In this document: positions 1 through 6,014 of the stretch, one piece after another
Layout: the number at the start of each line of letters is the position of its first letter
Numbering within the stretch: position 1 is the first letter of the stretch
Origin: CAXBES01 sp965367015
GTDB lineage: Bacteria; Bacteroidota; Bacteroidia; Flavobacteriales; Flavobacteriaceae
Direction of reading: 5' to 3'
Length of the DNA: 6,014 nt
Assembly (NCBI GenBank): GCA_965367015.1
Contig: CBDUGY010000144.1
Span: 1-6,014 of the forward strand
Program-made: the position numbers and the translations under genes
The notes under the pieces: model-generated
Databases searched by the model: none
The model's input: only the letters and a program-made list of their open reading frames with translations
What the model was told of the DNA's origin: nothing

Positions 1-1458
1 AAATTTATGAATTTACGCGACCCAATCATTTTTGGTCATGCAGTAGGTGTATTTTTTAAAGAACTCTTTGAAAAATATGGTTCCGACTTTGAAGCTATTG
101 GAGTTGATGTAAATAATGGTTTTGGAGATTTGCTCTCAAAAATCGACGAACTGCCCGCAGAAAAACAATCGGCAATTCATGCAGAAATAAAACAAATCTT
201 ACAAGACCAGCCTCCACTCGCGATGGTAAATAGCGATAAGGGAATTACGAACTTACATGTGCCGAGTGATGTAATCATCGATGCCTCAATGCCGGCAATG
301 ATTCGTAACTCGGGTCAGATGTGGGGCCCCGACGGTAAAAGTAAAGACACTAAAGCTATTATTCCGGATAGTAGTTACGCAGGTATATATGAGGCTACGA
401 TTAATTTCTGTAAAAAGCATGGTGCCTTCGACCCTACTACTATGGGGACAGTTCCAAACGTTGGTTTAATGGCACAGAAAGCTGAAGAATACGGGTCACA
501 CGACAAAACGTTTGAAGTTTCTGCTAACGGAAAGGTAAGTGTTATTGATGCTCAGGGAAATGTATTAATTGAGCATCAGGTTGAAGCAGGTGATATCTGG
601 AGAATGTGTCAGGTAAAAGATCTTCCTATTCAGGATTGGATAAAATTAGCTGTGAGTAGAGCTCGTGCCACCGGCTGGCCTGCCGTTTTTTGGTTGGACA
701 AAGACAGAGCACACGATGCCGAACTTATAAAAAAAGTAAACCAATATTTGCCAAACCATAATACCGAAGGTTTGGATATTAAAATACTTTCTCCTGAAAA
801 GGCAACCGAATATACGCTAGAACGTGTTAAAGCGGGTGAAAACACGATTTCTGTAAGTGGAAATGTTCTCAGGGATTACCTAACCGATTTATTTCCCATT
901 TTGGAATTGGGGACTAGTGCAAAAATGCTATCCATTGTCCCGTTAATGAATGGAGGTGGACTCTTTGAAACCGGAGCCGGAGGTTCAGCACCTAAGCATG
1001 TGCAACAATTTTTAGAGGAAGGTCACTTACGATGGGATTCACTTGGAGAATACCTTGCGCTGGCCGTTTCACTGGAACATTTAGGTGAGAAATACAACAA
1101 TCCGAAGGCAATTTTGCTTTCAGAAACTTTAGACGAGGCTACAGAAAAGTTATTGGAAAATAAAAAAGGGCCATCAAGAAAAGTAAACGAACTCGATAAT
1201 CGCGGGAGTCATTTTTATTTAGCACTTTACTGGGCAGAAGCATTGGCAAAGCAAGACAAAGACCAAACGCTTAAAAATAGATTTACGCCTATTGCTACAA
1301 AATTGAATGAACACAAATCGCAAATCCTCCAGGAGCTGAAAAACGCCCAGGGAAAGCCGGTAGATATAGGGGGATATTATGAACCAACTGAAGAGTTGGT
1401 AAACAAAGAAATGCGTGCCAGTAAATCTTTTAACGAAATACTTTCAGCAATAAAATAA
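1..1458 (+). CDS. icd: Monomeric NADP-dependent isocitrate dehydrogenase, 5'-truncated by the window edge
   Basis: The enzyme oxidatively decarboxylates isocitrate to 2-oxoglutarate with NADP+ and Mn2+/Mg2+, in the cytoplasmic TCA cycle. The protein reads as the C-terminal two thirds of the large monomeric (about 740-residue) IDH family, not the dimeric Icd family. The frame is open to base 1 (Lys-Phe precede the first Met), so the ATG at 7 is internal; the 'DPIIFGHAV' stretch that follows is mid-protein in this family. Numbering from that Met, an offset of 258 places family residues, recalled from Azotobacter vinelandii IDH, exactly: D92 (D350), Y162 (Y420), R289-D290 (R547-D548) and D294 (D552) at the substrate/metal site; H331, R342 and R391 (H589, R600, R649) at the NADP 2'-phosphate site. 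The implied full length is 741 residues. The substrate-binding Lys255 would lie two codons upstream of the window. The conserved 'GGGLFETGAGGSAPKH' is present. The visible part is intact and ends before a terminator. Confidence 0.96.
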   Translation, partial: KFMNLRDPIIFGHAVGVFFKELFEKYGSDFEAIGVDVNNGFGDLLSKIDELPAEKQSAIHAEIKQILQDQPPLAMVNSDKGITNLHVPSDVIIDASMPAMIRNSGQMWGPDGKSKDTKAIIPDSSYAGIYEATINFCKKHGAFDPTTMGTVPNVGLMAQKAEEYGSHDKTFEVSANGKVSVIDAQGNVLIEHQVEAGDIWRMCQVKDLPIQDWIKLAVSRARATGWPAVFWLDKDRAHDAELIKKVNQYLPNHNTEGLDIKILSPEKATEYTLERVKAGENTISVSGNVLRDYLTDLFPILELGTSAKMLSIVPLMNGGGLFETGAGGSAPKHVQQFLEEGHLRWDSLGEYLALAVSLEHLGEKYNNPKAILLSETLDEATEKLLENKKGPSRKVNELDNRGSHFYLALYWAEALAKQDKDQTLKNRFTPIATKLNEHKSQILQELKNAQGKPVDIGGYYEPTEELVNKEMRASKSFNEILSAIK

Positions 1459-1472
1459 ATTAAAACTTTGTT

Positions 1473-1507
1473 AAAAAAGCCTTCCTTAAAACCGAAGGCT
1501 TTTTTTT
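1473..1507 (+). terminator. Intrinsic terminator after icd
   Basis: A GCCTTC arm (1479-1484) pairs with GAAGGC (1494-1499) around a 9-base loop. A6 (1473-1478) pairs with the first part of a T8 run (1500-1507), giving up to 12 base pairs. It begins 15 bases after the icd stop. Because the stem is flanked by A on one side and T on the other, it could also work on the minus strand, although no minus-strand gene ends here. It separates icd from the receptor operon. Confidence 0.93.
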
Positions 1508-1519
1508 ATAGCTATTTTT

Positions 1520-1525
1520 AAGGAA
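1520..1525 (+). promoter_or_regulatory. Candidate ribosome binding site supporting the TTG start at 1535
   Basis: AAGGAA lies 9 bases before a TTG codon at 1535. The only alternative is to start later, which would remove the signal peptide, because an in-frame TGA at 1529-1531 blocks any upstream start. The site and the Met-Lys-Lys-hydrophobic N-terminus support the TTG start. Flavobacteria often lack Shine-Dalgarno sequences, so this match may be partly chance. Confidence 0.5.
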
Positions 1526-1534
1526 ATTTGAGAA

Positions 1535-3895
1535 TTGAAAAAATTAGTACTATCCCTTCTACTACTCTATTGTTCAATAGGATGGTCTCAGGAAAAATTT
1601 ACACTAAGTGGAACTGTTTCGGAAGCAGAGACGGGCGAAACATTAATTGGAGTAAATGTTATCATTCCCCAACTACAAGCAGGGGCCATTACCAATGAAT
1701 ACGGTTTTTATTCTATAACCCTTCCTAAAGGAAATTACGAGGTGTTTTATAGTAGTTTGGGTTTTAATACAAGGAAAGTCGATATAATTCTTTCTGAAAG
1801 TATCAAAAATGATATTCTGCTAACCACCAACGCCGAAGAACTTGACGAGGTTATTGTCAAAGCCGACATCGAAAAATTGAATATCCGCAAACCTCAAATG
1901 AGTACCAATACACTCTCTTCAAATACCATTAAAAAAATTCCGGTTGTTTTGGGAGAAGCTGATGTTATCAAGGCTATTACTTTACTACCTGGAGTGACAA
2001 ATGCAGGTGAAGGTGCCAGTGGCTTCAACGTTCGCGGAGGAGCTGCCGATCAAAATTTAATTCTGTTAGATGAAGCAACTCTATACAATTCTTCACATTT
2101 ATTCGGTTTCTTTTCTGTTTTTAATCCCGATGCGATTAAAGATCTTACACTCTACAAAGGTGGAATACCCGCTAGATATGGTGGAAGAATTTCTTCAGTA
2201 TTAGATATCTATCAAAAAGATGGCAGCAAAAAGAAATTTGGTGCAACTGGTGGTATCGGTCTGGTGGCAAGCAGACTCCTTTTAGAAGGTCCGATACTCG
2301 AAGATAAAGCCTCATTTTTAGTCGGAGGTCGCAGTAGCTATGCGCATCTCTTTCTTCCCCTTTTCGATAATGATAATGTAGCCTATTTCTATGATTTGAA
2401 TACTAAATTAAGTTATAATCTTAATGAAAATAATCGTTTGTATTTGTCGGGTTACTTCGGAAGAGATAAATTTAGCATCAATGATAGCTTCTCGAATACC
2501 TTCGGAAATGCTACATTGAATTTACGATGGAATCATCTTTTCTCAAATAAACTCTTTTCTAATCTCTCTTTAATCTATTCAGACTATTATTACGGCTTAG
2601 AACTTATTTTCGTCGATTTTAAATTCGATAGCGGTATTAGGAACTTTAACTTCAAGTACGATCTTACACATTTCCTTTCTGAAGATATAGATCTTCGCTA
2701 TGGCTTTAATAGTATTTATTATAAATTTAATCCCGGCGACATCAAACCCACTGGTGAGAATTCGGGCATTAATCCCTTTAAGTTGACCGATAAATATGCT
2801 TTCGAAAATGCCGTATATGTTGATGCAGAAATTGAGCTAACCAACAAACTTGCAATACAAGGAGGATTGCGTTTGTCTACTTTTAACAGACTCGGTCAGG
2901 ATGAACTGAATATATACGAAAATGACAACCCTATTGTTTTCAATGAAACCTTGAAAATTTACGAAAAAGCCACGCCTATAGACACTATTTCAGCAGACAG
3001 AAGTAAAACAATTAGGTCGTTTGCAAATTTGGAACCCAGATTAGCAGTAGCTTATCAGCTCGACAATTCGTCTTCAGTTAAAGCAAGTTATAATCGAATG
3101 GCACAATATATACATCTAATTAGCAATACTACTTCCCCCACTCCTTTTGATATTTACGCACCTAGTGGAAAATATATTGAGCCTCAATTAGCAGATCAGA
3201 TTGCGGTTGGTTATTTTAAAACATTCGAAAACTATTCCTTTGAAGTAGAAGCATACTATAAGAATGTTAAAAACAGAATTGATTATGTTGACGACGCCGA
3301 TCTCATAGCTAATAATGCAGTCGAACAAATAATCTTAAATGGAGATGCCCGGGCCTATGGCTTGGAGTTATTGTTTAGAAAAACCGAAGGTAAACTTCAA
3401 GGGTGGATTGCTTATACTCTTTCTAAGAGTGAACAACAAACCCCCGGCAGAACCCCTGTAGAAACAGGAATCGCTAACGGACAATGGTACAATTCTCCTT
3501 GGGACCGAACTCATGATATTTCAATTACCGCACAATACGAATGGACACCAAAATGGTCTTTTGGAGCCAATTTAATTTACCAAACAGGACAACCAACCAC
3601 CTACCCTGAAGGGCAATATGAATACCAAGGCTTGATTGTTCCGGTTTATGAATTGAGAAATAGTAGTCGGTTAAACGATTTTCACCACTTAGATCTCTCG
3701 GCCACCTGGACGCCAAAACCGGATTCAAAAAAACGCTGGAAAAGCGAATGGGTATTTAGTATTTACAACGTATATAACCGAAAAAATGCATCGTCCATTT
3801 CTTTTAGAGAGAATACTGATATTGGTCAGAATGAAGCTGTAAAGCTTTCAATATTTGGAATAATCCCGGCGATCACGTATAATTTTAAATTTTAA
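1535..3895 (+). CDS. TonB-dependent outer-membrane receptor with N-terminal carboxypeptidase-regulatory-like domain
   Basis: An outer-membrane beta-barrel receptor that imports a ligand using TonB/ExbBD energy; the substrate cannot be read from the sequence. It starts at TTG; residues 1-18 are a signal peptide with likely cleavage at W-S|Q. Residues 22-97 form the CarboxypepD_reg-like beta-sandwich (starting 'FTLSGTVSEAETGETLIGVNV'; 'TNEYGFYSITLPKG' inside). 'ELDEVIVKA' (102-110) is a plausible TonB box. The plug domain spans about 117-226, with 'FNVRGG' (164-169), 'ILLDEATLY', and 'LYKGGIPARYGGRISSVLDI' at its end. The rest is barrel, ending in Phe as expected for BAM-recognised strands. At 786 residues it is shorter than SusC proteins (about 1000) and within the range of ordinary TonB receptors. 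It is followed 3 bases later by a DUF4249 lipoprotein, a pairing common in Bacteroidota. The icd terminator ends only 27 bases upstream of the start, and I find no convincing promoter in that gap. The reading frame is intact. Confidence 0.93.
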   Translation: MKKLVLSLLLLYCSIGWSQEKFTLSGTVSEAETGETLIGVNVIIPQLQAGAITNEYGFYSITLPKGNYEVFYSSLGFNTRKVDIILSESIKNDILLTTNAEELDEVIVKADIEKLNIRKPQMSTNTLSSNTIKKIPVVLGEADVIKAITLLPGVTNAGEGASGFNVRGGAADQNLILLDEATLYNSSHLFGFFSVFNPDAIKDLTLYKGGIPARYGGRISSVLDIYQKDGSKKKFGATGGIGLVASRLLLEGPILEDKASFLVGGRSSYAHLFLPLFDNDNVAYFYDLNTKLSYNLNENNRLYLSGYFGRDKFSINDSFSNTFGNATLNLRWNHLFSNKLFSNLSLIYSDYYYGLELIFVDFKFDSGIRNFNFKYDLTHFLSEDIDLRYGFNSIYYKFNPGDIKPTGENSGINPFKLTDKYAFENAVYVDAEIELTNKLAIQGGLRLSTFNRLGQDELNIYENDNPIVFNETLKIYEKATPIDTISADRSKTIRSFANLEPRLAVAYQLDNSSSVKASYNRMAQYIHLISNTTSPTPFDIYAPSGKYIEPQLADQIAVGYFKTFENYSFEVEAYYKNVKNRIDYVDDADLIANNAVEQIILNGDARAYGLELLFRKTEGKLQGWIAYTLSKSEQQTPGRTPVETGIANGQWYNSPWDRTHDISITAQYEWTPKWSFGANLIYQTGQPTTYPEGQYEYQGLIVPVYELRNSSRLNDFHHLDLSATWTPKPDSKKRWKSEWVFSIYNVYNRKNASSISFRENTDIGQNEAVKLSIFGIIPAITYNFKF

Positions 3896-3898
3896 ATC

Positions 3899-4699
3899 AT
3901 GAAGAAATTTGCATACTTTTTGTTTTTCTTCGGAATGCTAACCGCCTGTGAAGATGTTATTGATGTTGATCTCAACACCAGCGATCCCAGATTAGTGATC
4001 CAAGCCAATCTGAACCTGCGTGAAGATGGGAGTTCAAGTTCAACGGTAAAGTTAACCACTACAGCTCCGTTTTTCGAAAATCAAATTCCGGTGGTAGATG
4101 ATGCACTTGTCTCTATAACCGACAATAACGGTAATACATTCCCATTTACTTATACTCAGGATGGAATTTATGAAAGTGATCTTACCCCTGAAATTGATAT
4201 TGATTATACACTTAATATCATTTATCAGGGTGAAAATTATACAGCGACCCAACATCTCCAAACTGTTCCCCCGTTAGAGTTTGTTGAACAACGTAACGAT
4301 GGCGGCTTTACCGGGGAAGATATCGAACTGAAGGTATTCTTTACCGATCCCGGCGGTGTTGATAATTTCTATTTTTTTGAGGGACTTTCTGCCAAAGGTG
4401 ATCTGCTCGATACATTTTTTGATGAGTTCTTCGATGGAAATAGAATTTTCGGATTTTTCTTAGTTGAAGATCTCGAAGCAGGAGATGAAGTTACGTTTAA
4501 TCTTTACGGAGTAGACGAACAGTTTTACAACTTTATGTTTGTGCTACTGCAACAAAGTACCGATCAAAGCAGCGGACCCTTTCAAACACAACCTGCTACA
4601 GTGCGTGGTAATATTATAAACGAAACTAATATAGATAACTTTCCGTTAGGCTATTTCAGAGTATCTGAAGTATCGACAATAGTTTATATAGTAGAATAA
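3899..4699 (+). CDS. DUF4249-family lipoprotein, partner of the upstream TonB-dependent receptor
   Basis: The N-terminus is a lipoprotein signal: Lys-Lys, a Phe-rich hydrophobic stretch (4-14), then lipobox L14-T15-A16-C17. The mature protein would start at Cys17, followed by Glu-Asp; acidic residues after the lipidated Cys resemble the surface-export signal reported for Bacteroidota lipoproteins, so a surface location is plausible. The body fits DUF4249: an N-terminal beta domain ('DPRLVIQANLN' near 29-39, then 'DDALVSITDNNGN' about 67-79), a central 'FFDEFFDGNRI' segment (173-183) followed by 'LEAGDEVTFNLYGVDEQFYNF', and the closing 'NFPLGYFRVSEVS' (247-259). At 266 residues it is in the usual range. 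The gap to the receptor stop is 3 bases and no Shine-Dalgarno is visible, so the gene is almost certainly cotranscribed and probably translationally coupled. The family's biochemical function is not known to me; a ligand-capturing or lid role like SusD is inference from context only. Confidence 0.88.
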   Translation: MKKFAYFLFFFGMLTACEDVIDVDLNTSDPRLVIQANLNLREDGSSSSTVKLTTTAPFFENQIPVVDDALVSITDNNGNTFPFTYTQDGIYESDLTPEIDIDYTLNIIYQGENYTATQHLQTVPPLEFVEQRNDGGFTGEDIELKVFFTDPGGVDNFYFFEGLSAKGDLLDTFFDEFFDGNRIFGFFLVEDLEAGDEVTFNLYGVDEQFYNFMFVLLQQSTDQSSGPFQTQPATVRGNIINETNIDNFPLGYFRVSEVSTIVYIVE

Positions 4700-4810
4700 T
4701 TTCTATGCACCCGATTGCCTGTCGTTGAACTTTACATCGCAATAAATTTTGAAGCTATGTTCTCTATATATGCTTCTCTTTTTATACTACAATTTATCCT
4801 TCAAAAACCG

Positions 4811-4818
4811 TAAATTTG
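4811..4818 (+). promoter_or_regulatory. Candidate Bacteroidota -7 promoter element directly before murQ
   Basis: TAAATTTG matches the Bacteroidota -7 consensus TAnnTTTG at all fixed positions and ends 3 bases before the ATG at 4822. If used, transcription would begin at about the A of the start codon. No TTG-type -33 element is present at the expected distance (around 4785-4795), so the promoter is incomplete. A near match, TAAATTTTG with one extra T, lies at 4743-4751. Confidence 0.35.
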
Positions 4819-4821
4819 AAT

Positions 4822-5643
4822 ATGAGTTTTACCAAAACAACCGAGTCTGATTCTAATTACAACCATTTGGAAAAAATGAGTATTACAGAATTGCTCAAAA
4901 GCATAAATGCGGAAGACAAAACAATACCTCTCGCTGTAGAGAAGGCGTTACCTCAGATATCAAATCTTACCGAGATAGTATCGAAGTCTTTACAAGACGG
5001 TGGAAGATTATTCTACATTGGAGCTGGCACGAGCGGACGCTTAGGAATTTTGGATGCGAGTGAATGTCCACCAACATTTGGTGTTCCTCATGAATTAGTC
5101 GTTGGTTTAATCGCCGGAGGGGATCGCGCAATACGTAAAGCAGTTGAATTCGCCGAAGACTCTCATGATCAAGGCTGGACAGATTTGCAGGAGCATCATA
5201 TCTCTAAAAAAGATGTTGTAATTGGTATAGCTGCCTCCGGAACTACTCCCTATGTTATTGGAGCCTTGAAAAAATGTAACGAGCATAATATCGCTACAGG
5301 ATGTATTACATGTAACGAAGGAAGCCCTTTAGCTCTTACAGCCAAGTACCCCGTGGTAGTTATTGTTGGTCCTGAATTTGTTACCGGAAGTTCCAGAATG
5401 AAAGCCGGTACGGCTCAAAAATTAGTATTAAACATGATCTCCACTGCTGCCATGATTAAATTAGGTCGGGTAAAAGGAAATAAAATGGTAGATATGCAAC
5501 TAAGCAATAATAAACTTGTGGATAGAGGTACGCGTATGATAATGGATGAGTTAGATATTGCAGAAGATGAAGCACAATTTCTTCTGAATAAACACCAAAG
5601 TGTGAGAAAGGCAATCAATTCTTATAAAGATGACCGAAAATAG
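4822..5643 (+). CDS. murQ: N-acetylmuramic acid 6-phosphate etherase (MurQ)
   Basis: MurQ cleaves the lactyl ether of MurNAc-6-phosphate to give GlcNAc-6-phosphate and D-lactate, in cytoplasmic recycling of peptidoglycan amino sugars. The 273-residue product (from the ATG) has the N-terminal family segment 'INAEDKTIPLAVE' (28-40), then a SIS sugar-phosphate isomerase fold (about 50-215). 'IGAGTSGRLGILDASECPP' contains E81, matching catalytic Glu83 of E. coli MurQ; E112 in 'AVEFAEDS' matches Glu114 at the same 31-residue spacing. 'AASGTTPYV' (138-146) and 'TGSSRMKAGTAQK' (188-200) are typical phosphate- and substrate-binding loops. 'GNKMVDMQLSNNKLVDRGTRMI' (219-240, interrupted here only for reference) is the family signature. 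An in-frame TTG at 4816 could add two residues; the ATG is preferred. The C-terminus is about 25 residues shorter than E. coli MurQ and appears to keep only one of two helical repeats. The 3' end overlaps the next gene. Confidence 0.95.
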   Translation: MSFTKTTESDSNYNHLEKMSITELLKSINAEDKTIPLAVEKALPQISNLTEIVSKSLQDGGRLFYIGAGTSGRLGILDASECPPTFGVPHELVVGLIAGGDRAIRKAVEFAEDSHDQGWTDLQEHHISKKDVVIGIAASGTTPYVIGALKKCNEHNIATGCITCNEGSPLALTAKYPVVVIVGPEFVTGSSRMKAGTAQKLVLNMISTAAMIKLGRVKGNKMVDMQLSNNKLVDRGTRMIMDELDIAEDEAQFLLNKHQSVRKAINSYKDDRK

Positions 5644-5869
5644 AAAAGGACACACAAACAAACAGTTGTTGGTTAAAGGGCTAAAACGACTCGCTTTTGG
5701 CATTCCACTTATCGTACTAAGCACCTATTTAATCACATTCGCAATATTAAATAAAGAAAACATCCCAATCTACATTTTCCTTACTTTGGGTATTATTGCA
5801 ATGATCTTCACAATTTATTTGCTGTTTATGGGTTTGCGACTCGTCATCAAATCTATTTTTCATTCCTAG
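5630..5869 (+). CDS. Small two-helix membrane protein, DUF6095-like
   Basis: A 79-residue protein with a polar, basic N-terminus ('MTENRKGHTNKQLLVKGLKR') and two transmembrane helices at about residues 19-40 and 45-68, joined by a short loop ('NKENIP') and followed by a short Lys/Arg-containing tail ending in IFHS. The arrangement, including 'KGLKRLAFGIPL' near the N-terminus and 'LFMGLRLVIKSIF' near the C-terminus, resembles what I remember of DUF6095, a small membrane family of Flavobacteriia with no known function. The start ATG at 5630 lies 14 bases inside murQ in another frame and lacks a clear ribosome binding site, so translation is probably coupled to murQ. Location in the inner membrane with both ends in the cytoplasm is inferred from the positive charges. 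Any role in cell-wall recycling is suggested only by this neighbourhood. Confidence 0.8.
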   Translation: MTENRKGHTNKQLLVKGLKRLAFGIPLIVLSTYLITFAILNKENIPIYIFLTLGIIAMIFTIYLLFMGLRLVIKSIFHS

Positions 5870-5879
5870 GGCAACGCTC

Positions 5880-5941
5880 GGGCTATCACTCCTATCTTTT
5901 TGCGCGAATATTTAGCACAAAAAGGATATATGTTCTATCCC
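5880..5941 (-). repeat. Repeat-like intergenic element with a central hairpin
   Basis: Read on the minus strand, two similar units flank a hairpin. GATAGAACATATATCC (5924-5939) and GATAGGAGTGATAGCC (5881-5896) agree at 11 of 16 positions in direct orientation. Between and partly within them, an inverted repeat pairs plus-strand 5894-5905 with 5915-5927 around a 9-base loop (5906-5914). On the minus strand this stem has one bulged base and one G-U pair; on the plus strand the G-U becomes an A-C mismatch, so the minus-strand transcript folds better. The pattern resembles short repeats I recall between genes in flavobacterial genomes. Copy number cannot be judged from this window. Confidence 0.4.
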
Positions 5942-5997
5942 TGTTGCAAATATCTCAGCGTATTTAGTTACCACTTAACTTGCGGGGATGCTACTAT

Positions 5998-6012
5998 AAA
6001 AAAAAAAGACCC
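5998..6012 (-). terminator. Possible 3' half of a minus-strand terminator cut by the window end
   Basis: On the minus strand the window edge reads GGGTC followed by ten T (plus-strand A run 5998-6007). This is how the descending arm and T tract of an intrinsic terminator would look if a convergent minus-strand gene lay just beyond base 6014. The ascending arm would need GACCC outside the window, so this is a guess. The rest of 5942-5997 holds no recognisable gene or signal. Confidence 0.25.
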
Positions 6013-6014
6013 AA

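Noticed and set aside
7..9. ATG at 7 as the true start of the isocitrate dehydrogenase.
   Set aside because: The frame is open to base 1, and the residues after this Met align with the middle of the family; about 258 residues are missing upstream.
630..845. 71-codon minus-strand frame inside icd.
   Set aside because: It is antisense to strongly conserved isocitrate dehydrogenase sequence and its translation shows no recognisable family.
3525..3728. 67-codon minus-strand frame inside the TonB receptor.
   Set aside because: It is a shadow of the barrel coding sequence with no domain or start signal.
4052..4261. 69-codon minus-strand frame inside the DUF4249 gene.
   Set aside because: It is a shadow frame and its composition does not look like a real protein.
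1535..4699. Calling the receptor/lipoprotein pair a SusC/SusD glycan uptake system.
   Set aside because: The receptor is about 200 residues too short for SusC, the lipoprotein matches DUF4249 and not SusD, and no carbohydrate enzymes are nearby.
4714..4743. ATTGC/GCAAT inverted repeat after the DUF4249 gene as a terminator.
   Set aside because: Only 5 base pairs around a 20-base loop, with a mixed A/T stretch and no proper T run after it.
4816..4818. TTG at 4816 as the murQ start.
   Set aside because: It adds only two residues, overlaps the TAAATTTG motif, and an ATG follows at 4822; family conservation begins well after both.
5415..5618. 67-codon minus-strand frame inside murQ.
   Set aside because: It is antisense to the conserved MurQ C-terminal region, with no independent support.

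Overview
The window looks like chromosomal DNA of a flavobacterium (Bacteroidota, class Flavobacteriia). The base composition is AT-rich and Shine-Dalgarno sequences are weak or absent. There is a TonB-dependent receptor with an N-terminal carboxypeptidase-regulatory-like domain and a W-S-Q signal-peptide end, paired with a DUF4249 lipoprotein. A small DUF6095-type membrane protein, a family I know essentially only from Flavobacteriia, is also present. These assignments come from reading the proteins and from memory of the families; no search was run.

Layout, all genes on the + strand. (1) Bases 1-1458 hold the 3' two thirds of a monomeric NADP-dependent isocitrate dehydrogenase (TCA cycle), closed by a strong intrinsic terminator at 1473-1507. 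(2) Bases 1535-4699 hold a two-gene unit: a 786-residue outer-membrane TonB-dependent receptor with a TTG start, and 3 bases later a 266-residue DUF4249 lipoprotein. By analogy with SusC/SusD they probably form an outer-membrane uptake or binding pair for an unidentified ligand. (3) Bases 4700-4821 are a 122-base spacer that ends in a TAAATTTG motif, like the Bacteroidota -7 promoter element, directly before the next start codon. (4) Bases 4822-5869 hold murQ (MurNAc-6-phosphate etherase, peptidoglycan recycling), overlapping by 14 bases with a 79-residue two-helix membrane protein. (5) Bases 5870-6014 are non-coding, with a repeat-like hairpin element and a possible half of a minus-strand terminator at the window edge.

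The three units are functionally separate (central metabolism, outer-membrane uptake, cell-wall recycling). I see no mobile element, CRISPR array, RNA gene or defence system. Nothing here is convincingly a new biological system. The points most worth a second look are the repeat-like element after 5870, the possibly leaderless murQ start, the shortened MurQ C-terminus, and the unknown ligand of the receptor/DUF4249 pair.
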